From JBEEFP01 sp041166085 (GTDB lineage Bacteria; Actinomycetota; Acidimicrobiia; Acidimicrobiales; JAFATL01): a stretch of DNA of 64,000 bases. Made by a program: the position numbers and the translations under genes. The stretch spans positions 56,757-120,756 of the forward strand of contig JBEEFP010000044.1 of NCBI GenBank assembly GCA_041166085.1. Reading direction: 5' to 3'. Under the pieces are notes generated by a model. It did not search any database. It was not told the origin of the DNA and worked only from the letters and a program-made list of their open reading frames with translations. How positions within the stretch are numbered: the stretch's first letter is position 1; every line of letters begins with the position of its first letter. Shown piece by piece: positions 31,187 through 40,865 of the stretch.

Positions 31187-33559
31187 CTACGCGATGTCGG
31201 CGGTCGGTTCGAGTAGCGACAGGGCGTCGGCGCCCACGCGGCGTCGAGCCCAGGTGACGACCTCGGGGTCGTCGGTCAGGTAGATCATCTGCACCTGGGC
31301 CGAGCAGCGCTCGATCATGTCGAGCACGCTCCACTTGACCTCGCTCTGGAGCCGCAGCAAGGCCTCGTCGACGAGCAGCGGGACCGTCTCGTCGTGCGAT
31401 CCAGGGCGACGGGCCGCCGCCAGCCGGGCCTGGAGCTGGGGCTCCACCTCGCGGGTGGTGACGCGGCGAGCGGCGGTGGTGTCGTCCTGGTTGCCCTCGA
31501 GCACCGCAACCCGCCGTTCGAGGGCGCTGCGGCGGTCGAGAACCCGCTGGACGTCAGGCACCAGACGCGACGCGGAGTTGTAGGCGGCCAGCGCGTCGTC
31601 GCGCCGCTGCTCGAGCTCGGCGTAGTCGGGCTCCTCGGCATCGGCGGGGCTCACCCTGGCGTCCCACTCGGGCCGCGACTCGCGCCGCACGCGCGCCTCG
31701 AGGTCGTGCAGCTCGGCTTCGACCTCGGCGAAGGGACGGGCGGAGTCGCGGGTGCGGAGGCGCTCCTCGGCACGGGCGAGGGCCCACTCGAAGCCGCCGA
31801 TGCGGGCCTCGAGGTCGCCCTCGTCGAAGCCGAGCTCGCTGAGCCGTGCCTCGAGCTTCTCGGCGAGTGCCGTGGCCTCGGTCTCGGCCTTCTCCAGCGC
31901 GTCCTGCAACCTGGCGGTGGTGGCGGCGGCGGCCTGGTGGCGGACCATGGGTACCGCGAGGGAGAGGTCGTCGACACCGAAGGGCTTGCAGGCCTGCAGG
32001 AGACGGCGCCGCGCCCGCTCGACGACGGGCTCGACGTCCTCCACCAGCCGGCGGCGCGTCTCCTCGACCGCTGCGCCCGAGCCCTCGAGCCGGCGCAGCG
32101 TGTCGGCGTACTTGCGCACCTCGTCCTCGATCGCCAACGCGTCGTCCGGCGTCAGGTTCTCGCCCGCCAGCTCGTGGAAGTGGCTCATGGCGCGGCGCTG
32201 CTCGTACGCTGCCACCTCGAGCGACTCACGCGTCCCGGGTTCGAGGGTGGCGTTGATCCGGCGGATGTGGAACGCGAGATACGACGGGATGCGGTGCGCA
32301 GCGAGCACCGCGGCCTCGGCCTGCTCGGCCGCCCCGACGGCGCGCTTGGGAAGGGCGGTGGCCCAGAACCACGCGAAGGCGGCGGCGGCCAGCGGCAGCG
32401 GTGCCGCGAAGGGAAGGACGGCCAGGCTGGCAACGGCCATGACGACCGACGCGCCGGCGAAGACGACGGCCGGCATGCGGCGTTGCTCGGCCAGTTGCTC
32501 GGCCGTCTCCACCGCGTCATGGGCCGCTTCGAGGTCGGCGGCCGCGTCGGCCATCCCGCCGTCCGCCTCCAGGCCGCCAACGGCGAGCGACGCGTCCTCG
32601 AGACGACGGCTGGCCTCGACGGCCGCGTTGACGGTCGACCACACCGTGTCCTGGTCGACGCGGCCGAGACGAACGACCGCGGGGTGGGACGGCTCGGGGA
32701 GGTGGGAGATCGTCCAGTTCTGGAGCTTGGCCTCGAGCTCGGCCCGCTCTGCTTCGGCCGCCTCGAAGGCGTTGGCCAAGGCGTCGATGTCGGCGGGGAC
32801 GTCGGCGGGCGCAGCCAGGGCCTCGGCCAGAGCACGCGGGTCGAGGCGCTCGCGGTCGCCGAAGCGCTGGACCTCGGTGGCGACGCGGCCTGCCGCTCGG
32901 CGCCAGCGCTCGGACAGCCGCTGCACGTCACGGGACGCGGCCACCAGGCGCTTGTGCGTGTCAGCCGCCTCGCTTCCGCCTCGGATCGAGGCAGCTTCGG
33001 CCCGTACTTGCTCGAGCTGGACCAGCAGCCGGGCGTAGCGGCGCTTGGCCTCGCCCTCCTTGACGCCCCGTAGGCGCTCCTCGAGCTCCTCGAGATCGAC
33101 GCGAAGGGCCTCGGCCGTGTCGCGGGCGACGGTGGCGCGCTCCACGTCCTCGGAGAGGTCGGCGAGGGCCTGACGCGCCTCGGTCAGCTCCTGGGGTTCG
33201 GGTCGGCCTATCTCGGTGGCGAGCAGACCGAGGTCGGCGGCCGTGAGGTGAGCCAGCCGCCGCAGGCCGTCGCCGTCGAGGCCGAGCATGCGCGGGATGT
33301 CGGTCGCGAGCCCGCCGGCCTCGTCGAGGTGGCGGACCACGCCGTCGCCGTCGCACACCGCCCGCACTCGCATGCCGGTGGCGTCGACGTACCGCAGCTC
33401 GGTGCGCTGCTGGAGCCCGCCCGAGAGGGCGCCGACGAGCATGTCGATGAGCTCGCGCCGCTCGACCGCCCCGATGCCGCTCACGACGGTCAGACGGTCG
33501 TGGAACGTCAGGGTCAGGTCGTCCCCGGCGATCTGTAGGGTCAGCTGTTCCAACCGCAC
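31187..33559 (-). CDS. SMC/YhaN-like coiled-coil protein with membrane hairpin and degenerate Walker A
   Basis: The 790-residue product begins like an ABC/SMC head (VRLEQLTLQIAGDDLTLTF, then LTVVSGIGAVERREL), but the P-loop GxxGxGKS has lost its Lys and Ser. Long coiled coils follow (about 170-380 and 470-680), broken by two adjacent membrane helices near 395-450. The C-terminus has a Walker-B-like VPLLVDEAL followed by QVQMIYLTDDPEVVTW, as in YhaN/AAA_23-type proteins. It is probably a membrane-anchored structural or regulatory protein rather than an active ATPase. GTG 33559 is chosen from homology, with GGAGGA about 11 bases upstream. Target and partners are unknown. Confidence 0.75.
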   Translation of the reverse strand: MRLEQLTLQIAGDDLTLTFHDRLTVVSGIGAVERRELIDMLVGALSGGLQQRTELRYVDATGMRVRAVCDGDGVVRHLDEAGGLATDIPRMLGLDGDGLRRLAHLTAADLGLLATEIGRPEPQELTEARQALADLSEDVERATVARDTAEALRVDLEELEERLRGVKEGEAKRRYARLLVQLEQVRAEAASIRGGSEAADTHKRLVAASRDVQRLSERWRRAAGRVATEVQRFGDRERLDPRALAEALAAPADVPADIDALANAFEAAEAERAELEAKLQNWTISHLPEPSHPAVVRLGRVDQDTVWSTVNAAVEASRRLEDASLAVGGLEADGGMADAAADLEAAHDAVETAEQLAEQRRMPAVVFAGASVVMAVASLAVLPFAAPLPLAAAAFAWFWATALPKRAVGAAEQAEAAVLAAHRIPSYLAFHIRRINATLEPGTRESLEVAAYEQRRAMSHFHELAGENLTPDDALAIEDEVRKYADTLRRLEGSGAAVEETRRRLVEDVEPVVERARRRLLQACKPFGVDDLSLAVPMVRHQAAAATTARLQDALEKAETEATALAEKLEARLSELGFDEGDLEARIGGFEWALARAEERLRTRDSARPFAEVEAELHDLEARVRRESRPEWDARVSPADAEEPDYAELEQRRDDALAAYNSASRLVPDVQRVLDRRSALERRVAVLEGNQDDTTAARRVTTREVEPQLQARLAAARRPGSHDETVPLLVDEALLRLQSEVKWSVLDMIERCSAQVQMIYLTDDPEVVTWARRRVGADALSLLEPTADIA

Positions 33560-33641
33560 CGAAAGTCCCGTCCTCCACCCGAAGAGAAAACGCTCAGAGT
33601 GGTTCTTCGGCAGGACGCGAGTCGCGCTAAAGCTTGGGTTC

Positions 33642-33872
33642 GTGGACACGCCGAGGGTCGTCGCCGCAGGTGTCGGAGAGGGCGCACGCCAGCTCGCGGC
33701 GGGCCACTTCGTCGTGGTCGTCGACGACGTTGCAGCGCTGGTCGCCCTTCGTGCCGGACGGGGCGCGGACGCGCCCGGGCGGCTGGCCGTCGTGGTCGGC
33801 GACCCTGCCGACCCTGCCGCCCTGGACGCGGCCCGCCAGCTGTCCGAGCAGCTCTTCGGCACGGAGTCTTGA
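33642..33872 (+). CDS. Small hypothetical protein
   Basis: A 76-codon frame from GTG 33642 starts MDTPRVVAAGVGEGARQLA. A beta-alpha pattern (HFVVVVDDVAALVAL, RLAVVVGDPADP) suggests a small folded domain. No family is recognised and the ribosome site is weak. It fills the gap between the divergent SMC-like gene and the ABC exporter, ending 25 bases before the latter. Confidence 0.5.
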   Translation: MDTPRVVAAGVGEGARQLAAGHFVVVVDDVAALVALRAGRGADAPGRLAVVVGDPADPAALDAARQLSEQLFGTES

Positions 33873-33897
33873 GAGGACCGTCAACTAACCTCGCAGC

Positions 33898-35655
<1,758 letters not shown>

Positions 35656-35667
35656 GTGGTGGCGTAG

Positions 35668-37461
35668 ATGGCCTGGATGCGCGGCGCCGCCGTCTCCGAG
35701 GAGGACAAGCTCACCCGTGAGCAGGCTCGCCACGTCATGCGGCGGGCCGTGTCGATGCTGCGGCCGTACAAGTGGGAGTGCGTCAGCGCAGTGCTGGTCA
35801 TGCTCGGCTCGACGGCGGCCGTGCTGGCCGGACCCGCGTTGGTGCGGTACGGCATCGACCAGGGCCTGCGTGCCCGTCACGGCAGCGCCATCGACCGTGC
35901 CGCCATCGGCTACCTCGTGGTGTCGATCGCGGCCCTCGTCTTCTCCCGCCTGCAGATCCTCTTCGTCACCCGACTCGGTGAGAAGTTCCTGCGCGACCTG
36001 CGCATCCGCGTCTTCGCTCACATCCAGTCCATGTCGATGGCCTTCTTCGACAAGGAGCAGACGGGCAAGCTCGTCTCCCGTATGACGTCTGACATCGACT
36101 CGTTGCAGGAGCTGGTGCAGCAGGGCCTCGTGCAGTTCGTCACCAACACCCTGCTCATCTTCTTCACCGTGGTCGTGCTGGTGATCATGTCGCCGATGCT
36201 CGCGCTGCTGTGCACCGTGAGCCTCCCGGTCGTCGTCGTTGCGAGCATCCGGTTCCAGCGGTCGTCGAACGAGGCCTACCTGGCGGTGCGCGACCGCATC
36301 GGCCAGACGCTGTCCACGCTGCAGGAGGGGTTGTCCGGCGTCCGCGTCATTCAGGCCTTCGGACGGGAGGCGGTGCAGGAGCAGCGCTTCACCGAGCAGA
36401 ACCAGGCCCAGCTCGATGCGCAGATGCGGGCGGTCAAGATCTCCGCCCGCTACTTCCCGGTCATCGAGCTCGCGAGTGTCGCGACCACCGCGGCGATCGT
36501 CGGGTTCGGTGGGGTGCTCGAGCACCGTCACGCGGTCAGCGTCGGGACCCTGGCCGCCTTCGTGCTCTACCTCACCAACCTGTTCGAGCCCATCCAGCAG
36601 CTCAGCCAGTTGTTCAACCTCGTGCAGCAGGCGGGGGCCGCGCTCAACAAGTTGTTCGGTCTGCTCGACACCCGCTCGACGCTGCCCGAGCGCGTCGGAG
36701 CCGTCGACCTGCCCGCGAGCGGCACCATCGAAGCCAGCGGCATCGGGTTCTCCTACGACGGCGTGACGCCGGTGCTGGCCGAGGTGGACCTCGTCGTCGC
36801 GACCGGCGAACGCCTGGCCCTGGTAGGGCCCACCGGCGCGGGGAAGTCGACGCTGGCCAAGCTCCTGTCGCGCCTGTACGACCCCACCGAGGGCGCCATC
36901 ACCTTCGGCGGCGTCGACCTGCGCGACGCCACGCTGCGGTCACTGCGGGAGCGCATCGTCGTGGTGCCCCAGGAGGGCTACCTGTTCAACGGCACCATCA
37001 TGGACAACGTCCGCATCGGGCGAATGGGCGCGTCCGACGACGAGGTCATCGAGGCGATGCGCATGATCGGGGTCGAGGAGCGATTCCGCGCCTTCGCCGA
37101 GGGCCTGGACACCGAAGTGCGCGAGCGGGGGTCGCGCCTGTCGGCAGGAGAGCGCCAGCTCGTCTCCTTGGCCCGCGCCGCGCTGGCCAACCCCGAGGTG
37201 CTCGTGCTCGACGAGGCCACGTCGTCCCTCGACCCTGGCACCGAGGCCGATGTGGAAGCGGCCATGACCGCGCTGATGGACGGGCGCACCGTCCTCGTGA
37301 TCGCCCACCGCCTCTCGACAGCCGAGCGGTCCGACCGCGTGGTGGTCGTCGACGCGGGCGGCATCGCCGAGGTCGGCACCCACGCCGAGCTCATCGCCCA
37401 CGAAGGCCGCTACGCCGCCCTCTACGCCAGCTGGTCGGGCGGCCTCGCCGCCGCCTCCTGA
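35668..37461 (+). CDS. ABC exporter half-transporter, catalytic NBD
   Basis: The 597-residue product has six membrane helices (about 30-330) and an NBD with Walker A GPTGAGKST, Q-loop VVPQEGYLF, canonical Walker B VLVLDEATSSLD and H-loop IAHRLST, but a non-standard signature LSAGERQ. Together with the upstream gene this makes one consensus ATP site (this Walker B plus the partner's LSGGQ) and one degenerate site. It forms an exporter in the cytoplasmic membrane. A hairpin terminator follows. Confidence 0.9.
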   Translation: MAWMRGAAVSEEDKLTREQARHVMRRAVSMLRPYKWECVSAVLVMLGSTAAVLAGPALVRYGIDQGLRARHGSAIDRAAIGYLVVSIAALVFSRLQILFVTRLGEKFLRDLRIRVFAHIQSMSMAFFDKEQTGKLVSRMTSDIDSLQELVQQGLVQFVTNTLLIFFTVVVLVIMSPMLALLCTVSLPVVVVASIRFQRSSNEAYLAVRDRIGQTLSTLQEGLSGVRVIQAFGREAVQEQRFTEQNQAQLDAQMRAVKISARYFPVIELASVATTAAIVGFGGVLEHRHAVSVGTLAAFVLYLTNLFEPIQQLSQLFNLVQQAGAALNKLFGLLDTRSTLPERVGAVDLPASGTIEASGIGFSYDGVTPVLAEVDLVVATGERLALVGPTGAGKSTLAKLLSRLYDPTEGAITFGGVDLRDATLRSLRERIVVVPQEGYLFNGTIMDNVRIGRMGASDDEVIEAMRMIGVEERFRAFAEGLDTEVRERGSRLSAGERQLVSLARAALANPEVLVLDEATSSLDPGTEADVEAAMTALMDGRTVLVIAHRLSTAERSDRVVVVDAGGIAEVGTHAELIAHEGRYAALYASWSGGLAAAS

Positions 37462-37496
37462 GGCGCCCGGGCTTCGGGCTTCGCGTTCCGCGTGTT

Positions 37497-37523
37497 CGAG
37501 CGCGCCCCTGACGGGCGCGCTCG
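37497..37523 (+). terminator. Hairpin after ABC exporter operon
   Basis: A perfect 11-bp GC-rich stem (37497-37507 with 37513-37523) with loop CTGAC lies 35 bases after the ABC stop. No T-run is visible. Confidence 0.55.
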
Positions 37524-37557
37524 CTCCACAGAACGAGTGGCGTCGCCCTGCGGACAA

Positions 37558-37575
37558 ATATAACGTTCCCTATAT
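37558..37575 (+). promoter_or_regulatory. AT-rich promoter/operator touching the TetR start
   Basis: ATATAACGTTCCCTATAT is an imperfect inverted repeat (ATATA...TATAT) in otherwise very GC-rich DNA and ends at the ATG. TATAAC (37559-37564) is a good -10 hexamer that would put the transcript start at or just before the ATG, i.e. a leaderless mRNA. The symmetry suggests self-repression by the TetR product. Confidence 0.45.
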
Positions 37576-38166
37576 ATGGCCGCGAGGACGCAGGAAGAGC
37601 GCCGGGCCGACACCCGCGAACGCCTGCTGCGGGCCGCGGCCGAGCTGTTCGCCCGCAAGGGCGTGGACGCGGTCTCCGTCGATGCCATCGCCGACGAGGC
37701 AGGTCGCACCTCGGGCGCCCTCTACGACCATTTCGGCGGCAAGCAGGGCCTCATCACCGCGCTGGTCGACACCATGCGCAGCGAGCTGGCAACGGTCATC
37801 GGCGGCGAGTCGGGCACGAGCAACGATCCGGCCCGGCGCATCGACGCCGTCTGGCGCAACTTCGCCGACCACCCCGACGAACAGGGCGGGCTGTGGCTGC
37901 TGCTCGAGCACGAGCTCTGGCTGCGCGCCGCGCGCGACCCCGAGCTACGCGACGCGCTGGCCGCCCGCTACGCGGCGGGTCGCAAGGGCATGCGCCGCGC
38001 CTTCGCCGACTGGGACGTCGACCCGCCCGTGCCCGCCAAGTCGCTGCCACCCCTCGTTCTCGCGCTGCTGCTCGGACTCGAGATGCAGCGCCGCCTCGAC
38101 CCGTCCGCCGTCCCCGACCACGTTGCCCGCGCCGGGCTGGCCGCCCTGTTCGGCGTCGCTACCTAG
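37576..38166 (+). CDS. TetR-family regulator
   Basis: The 196-residue product has a helix-turn-helix at residues ~15-60 (RLLRAAAELFARKGVDAV, IADEAGRTSGALYDHF) and a typical C-terminal ligand domain. No ribosome site precedes the ATG, in agreement with leaderless initiation from the adjacent -10. The nitronate monooxygenase gene begins 9 bases downstream and is its likely target. Confidence 0.88.
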   Translation: MAARTQEERRADTRERLLRAAAELFARKGVDAVSVDAIADEAGRTSGALYDHFGGKQGLITALVDTMRSELATVIGGESGTSNDPARRIDAVWRNFADHPDEQGGLWLLLEHELWLRAARDPELRDALAARYAAGRKGMRRAFADWDVDPPVPAKSLPPLVLALLLGLEMQRRLDPSAVPDHVARAGLAALFGVAT

Positions 38167-38175
38167 GAGAACCTC

Positions 38176-39300
38176 ATGCACACGCCCATCTGCGACGAGC
38201 TCGGCATCGAGTTCCCCATCTTCGCCTTCACCCACTGCCGAGACGTCGTTGCCGCCGTCAGCAAGGCGGGCGGCTTCGGTGTGCTCGGCGCCGTCGGCTT
38301 CACCCCCGAGCAGCTCGAGATCGAGCTCAACTGGATCGACGACAACATCGGCGACCATCCCTACGGCGTGGACATCGTCATCCCGGGCAAGTACGAGGGC
38401 CAGGGCGGCGAGGAGGACCCCGAGAAGCTGGCCGGGATGCTGCGGGAGATGGTGCCCCAGGGGCACCTCGACTTCGCCAAGAAGATCCTCGCCGACCACG
38501 GCGTCCCCGAGCTGCCGGACGTCGACAGTCAGAGTCTCCGTCTGCTCGGCTGGACCGAGGCGACTGCCACGCCGCAGGTCGACGTGGCCCTCGGCCACGA
38601 CAAGATGACCCTGATCGCCAACGCCCTCGGCACGCCCCCGCCCGAGGTCGTCACCCGCATCAAGGACGCCGGCCGCAAGATCGCCGCTCTGTGCGGCTCC
38701 GCCCACCAGGCGGCCAAGCACAAGGACGCCGGGATCGACATCATCATCGCCCAGGGCACCGAGGGTGGCGGTCACACCGGCGAGATCGGGTCGCTCGTGC
38801 TCTGGCCCCAGGTGATCGCAGCCGCCGGCGACACGCCGATGCTCGCGGCCGGCGGCATCGGCTCGGGCGCCCAGATCGCAGCGGCCCTCGCGTTGGGCGC
38901 GCAGGGTGTCTGGACCGGGTCGTTGTGGCTGACGGTGGAGGAGTCCGATCTGCCCCCGGCGCAGAAGGAGCAGCTGCTCAAGGCGGAGAGCCGCAACACC
39001 GTGCGCTCCCGGTCGGTCACCGGCAAGCCGGCGCGCATGCTCCGCAACGACTGGACAGAGGCCTGGGAGCAGCCCGACGCGCCCGATCCCCTCCCGATGC
39101 CGCTCCAGTACATGGTGTCCGGCGACATGGTCGCCCGCAGTCACCAGTACCCGGAGAAGGCCCTCGACGTGATGTTCAACCCGGTGGGCCAGGTGGTCGC
39201 CCAGCTCAAGGACGTCCGCAAGTCGAAGGACGTCATCATGACCCTGGTCGAGGAGTACATCGAGGCCGTCGAACGCCTCACGACCCTCACCTCGGTGTAG
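38176..39300 (+). CDS. Nitronate monooxygenase / 2-nitropropane dioxygenase family
   Basis: The 374-residue FMN-dependent TIM-barrel enzyme has FPIFAFTHCRDVVAAVSKAG at the N-terminus, catalytic-region IIAQGTEGGGHTGEIG, and the FMN phosphate-binding stretch AAGGIGSGAQIAAALALGA. It would oxidise alkyl nitronates to carbonyls and nitrite, although many relatives act on other small substrates. AGGAGA lies 6 bases before the ATG. It follows the TetR gene closely and is probably controlled by it. Confidence 0.88.
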   Translation: MHTPICDELGIEFPIFAFTHCRDVVAAVSKAGGFGVLGAVGFTPEQLEIELNWIDDNIGDHPYGVDIVIPGKYEGQGGEEDPEKLAGMLREMVPQGHLDFAKKILADHGVPELPDVDSQSLRLLGWTEATATPQVDVALGHDKMTLIANALGTPPPEVVTRIKDAGRKIAALCGSAHQAAKHKDAGIDIIIAQGTEGGGHTGEIGSLVLWPQVIAAAGDTPMLAAGGIGSGAQIAAALALGAQGVWTGSLWLTVEESDLPPAQKEQLLKAESRNTVRSRSVTGKPARMLRNDWTEAWEQPDAPDPLPMPLQYMVSGDMVARSHQYPEKALDVMFNPVGQVVAQLKDVRKSKDVIMTLVEEYIEAVERLTTLTSV

Positions 39301-39324
39301 CCGCGGCCCCGCTACCCTCCGCCC

Positions 39325-40173
39325 ATGGCGACGACCACCCGGCGGTTCGGGGCGGGCAACCGGGAGAGTCACGACGCCTCGGAGTTCTATGCACGGGGCC
39401 TGGCTCCGGCCGAGTTCTCCAAGGACAAGACGCTGGGCGACGCGCCAGAAGATGTCGACCGCATCTACTGCTCGTCGTCCGAGAAGATGAGCGAGCTGCC
39501 CGACAACAGCGTCGCCCTCATGGTGACGTCGCCTCCGTACCACGCGGGCAAGGACTACGACACCGACGACACGTTCGAGGAGTACCTCGGCCTGCTCGGC
39601 CGCGTCTTCACCGAGACGCATCGCGTGCTCGAGCCCGGCGGGCGGGCGGTCGTCAACGTGGCCAACCTCGGACGCCGCCCGTACATCCCCCTCAACGCGC
39701 TGATCGCCAACCTGATGGGGGACATCGGCTACTTCATGCGGGGCGAGGTCATCTGGCGCAAGGCGGCCGGCGCGTCCGGCTCGACCGCATGGGGATCGTG
39801 GATGTCCGCCGCCAACCCCACGTTCCGCGACGTGCACGAGTACTGCCTCTGCTTCTCGAAGGGACGCATGGACCGCGTGCGCAAGGGCGAGAGCACCATC
39901 GACCGCGACGAGTTCATGGCCGCCACCCTGTCGGTGTGGGAGATCCCCACCGAGTCGGCCAAGCGCGTCGGCCATCCCGCGCCATTCCCGGTCGCGCTGC
40001 CGCGACGCTTCATCGAGCTGTTCACCTTCAAGGGCGACCTCGTCCTCGACCCCTTCATGGGGAGCGGCTCCACCGCCGTGGCCGCGGTCGAGACGGGTCG
40101 CCACTACGTCGGCTACGACCTCGACCCCACCTACATCGCGTTGGCCGAGCGCCGCATCGCCGAAGCCCCCTGA
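39325..40173 (+). CDS. Orphan beta-class DNA methyltransferase
   Basis: The 282-residue amino-methyltransferase has catalytic motif IV TSPPYH near residue 69 before the SAM-binding motif I LDPFMGSGST near 237, i.e. the beta-class order. The SPPY form is common in N4-cytosine enzymes, but N6-adenine activity is possible. The target-recognition region lies between. No restriction endonuclease or specificity gene is adjacent, so it is probably a solitary epigenetic methylase. Its TGA stop lies in a long palindrome. Confidence 0.88.
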   Translation: MATTTRRFGAGNRESHDASEFYARGLAPAEFSKDKTLGDAPEDVDRIYCSSSEKMSELPDNSVALMVTSPPYHAGKDYDTDDTFEEYLGLLGRVFTETHRVLEPGGRAVVNVANLGRRPYIPLNALIANLMGDIGYFMRGEVIWRKAAGASGSTAWGSWMSAANPTFRDVHEYCLCFSKGRMDRVRKGESTIDRDEFMAATLSVWEIPTESAKRVGHPAPFPVALPRRFIELFTFKGDLVLDPFMGSGSTAVAAVETGRHYVGYDLDPTYIALAERRIAEAP

Positions 40174-40220
40174 CTTCTGGACACTCAGGTGCGCATGGCG
40201 CACCTGAGTGTCCAGAAGTC
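40172..40220. terminator. Long perfect palindrome (family copy 3, with compensatory changes)
   Basis: The stem is 23 bp (40172-40194 with 40198-40220) with ATG loop, overlapping the methyltransferase TGA. Relative to the copies at 6381 and 19574, two adjacent arm bases differ (TTTCGG to TTCTGG) and the opposite arm has the matching changes (CCGAAA to CCAGAA), so pairing is kept. Confidence 0.8.
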
Positions 40221-40271
40221 GAGTGGCGGGACTGCGGCGGGACTGTGGCGGACGTCATGTTGCGCACAAAC

Positions 40272-40285
40272 TGAGCGGTCGTTCA
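40272..40285. promoter_or_regulatory. TetR-type operator
   Basis: TGAGCGGTCGTTCA fits the palindrome TGAnCGnnCGnTCA often bound by TetR proteins. It abuts a CATTAT -10-like hexamer (40284-40289) and lies 13 bases before the TetR start, in the position for self-repression. The start may be leaderless. Confidence 0.55.
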
Positions 40286-40298
40286 TTATGACCACCGC

Positions 40299-40865
40299 AT
40301 GCCGAAGGTCAGCGCCGAGCACAAGGAAGCGGTCCGGGACCGGTTGCTGGAGGGCACCCGGCGCTGCCTGACCCGCAAGGGCTACGAGGGCACGACCGTG
40401 CGGGACATCGCCGGCGAGGCCGGCGTGTCCATCGGCACGCTCTACAACTACTTCGCCAGCAAGGAGGACCTCATCGAGGCCCTCTCCGAACACGTCCTCG
40501 GCGACGACCTGACCGCCCTCGACGAGGTGGGCGACCTGCTGGGCGTCCTCCGGGACTTCGTGTTCGCCCATCCGGGCGGCGGGACGCCCGTCCTCGCCCA
40601 GCTGCGTGGCCGTGTCAGCAAGGACGCCAACCCGGCCGTCGCCCGCTTCAACGACTACATCGTCGAGAGCTTCCTCCCCCTCGTCAAAGCGGCGCAGGCC
40701 GAAGGTGTGGTGCGCGACGACCTCGACACCGAGGCCCTCATCGAGCTGGTCGACCTGCTGTGGGACGGCATGACCCGGCGCCACGCCGGCAAGACGTTCA
40801 GGACGAGCTACGAGCGCGTGGGCGCGCTCGCCATGGAACTGCTGACCAAAGGAGCGCTGGGGTGA
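40299..40865 (+). CDS. TetR-family regulator, first gene of four-gene operon
   Basis: The 188-residue product has a helix-turn-helix in the first 55 residues (RLLEGTRRCLTRKGYEGTTV, IAGEAGVSIGTLYNYFASKE) and a helical C-terminal domain. No ribosome site is evident before ATG 40299. It overlaps the diiron-SCP2 gene by GTGA and heads a tightly coupled operon of four genes, which its own upstream operator probably controls. Confidence 0.88.
   Translation: MPKVSAEHKEAVRDRLLEGTRRCLTRKGYEGTTVRDIAGEAGVSIGTLYNYFASKEDLIEALSEHVLGDDLTALDEVGDLLGVLRDFVFAHPGGGTPVLAQLRGRVSKDANPAVARFNDYIVESFLPLVKAAQAEGVVRDDLDTEALIELVDLLWDGMTRRHAGKTFRTSYERVGALAMELLTKGALG

Noticed and set aside
33627..33884. A minus-strand 85-codon frame opposite the small gene before the ABC exporter
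   Set aside because: Its composition is shadow-like; the plus-strand frame has a better folded-protein pattern, though that gene is itself uncertain.
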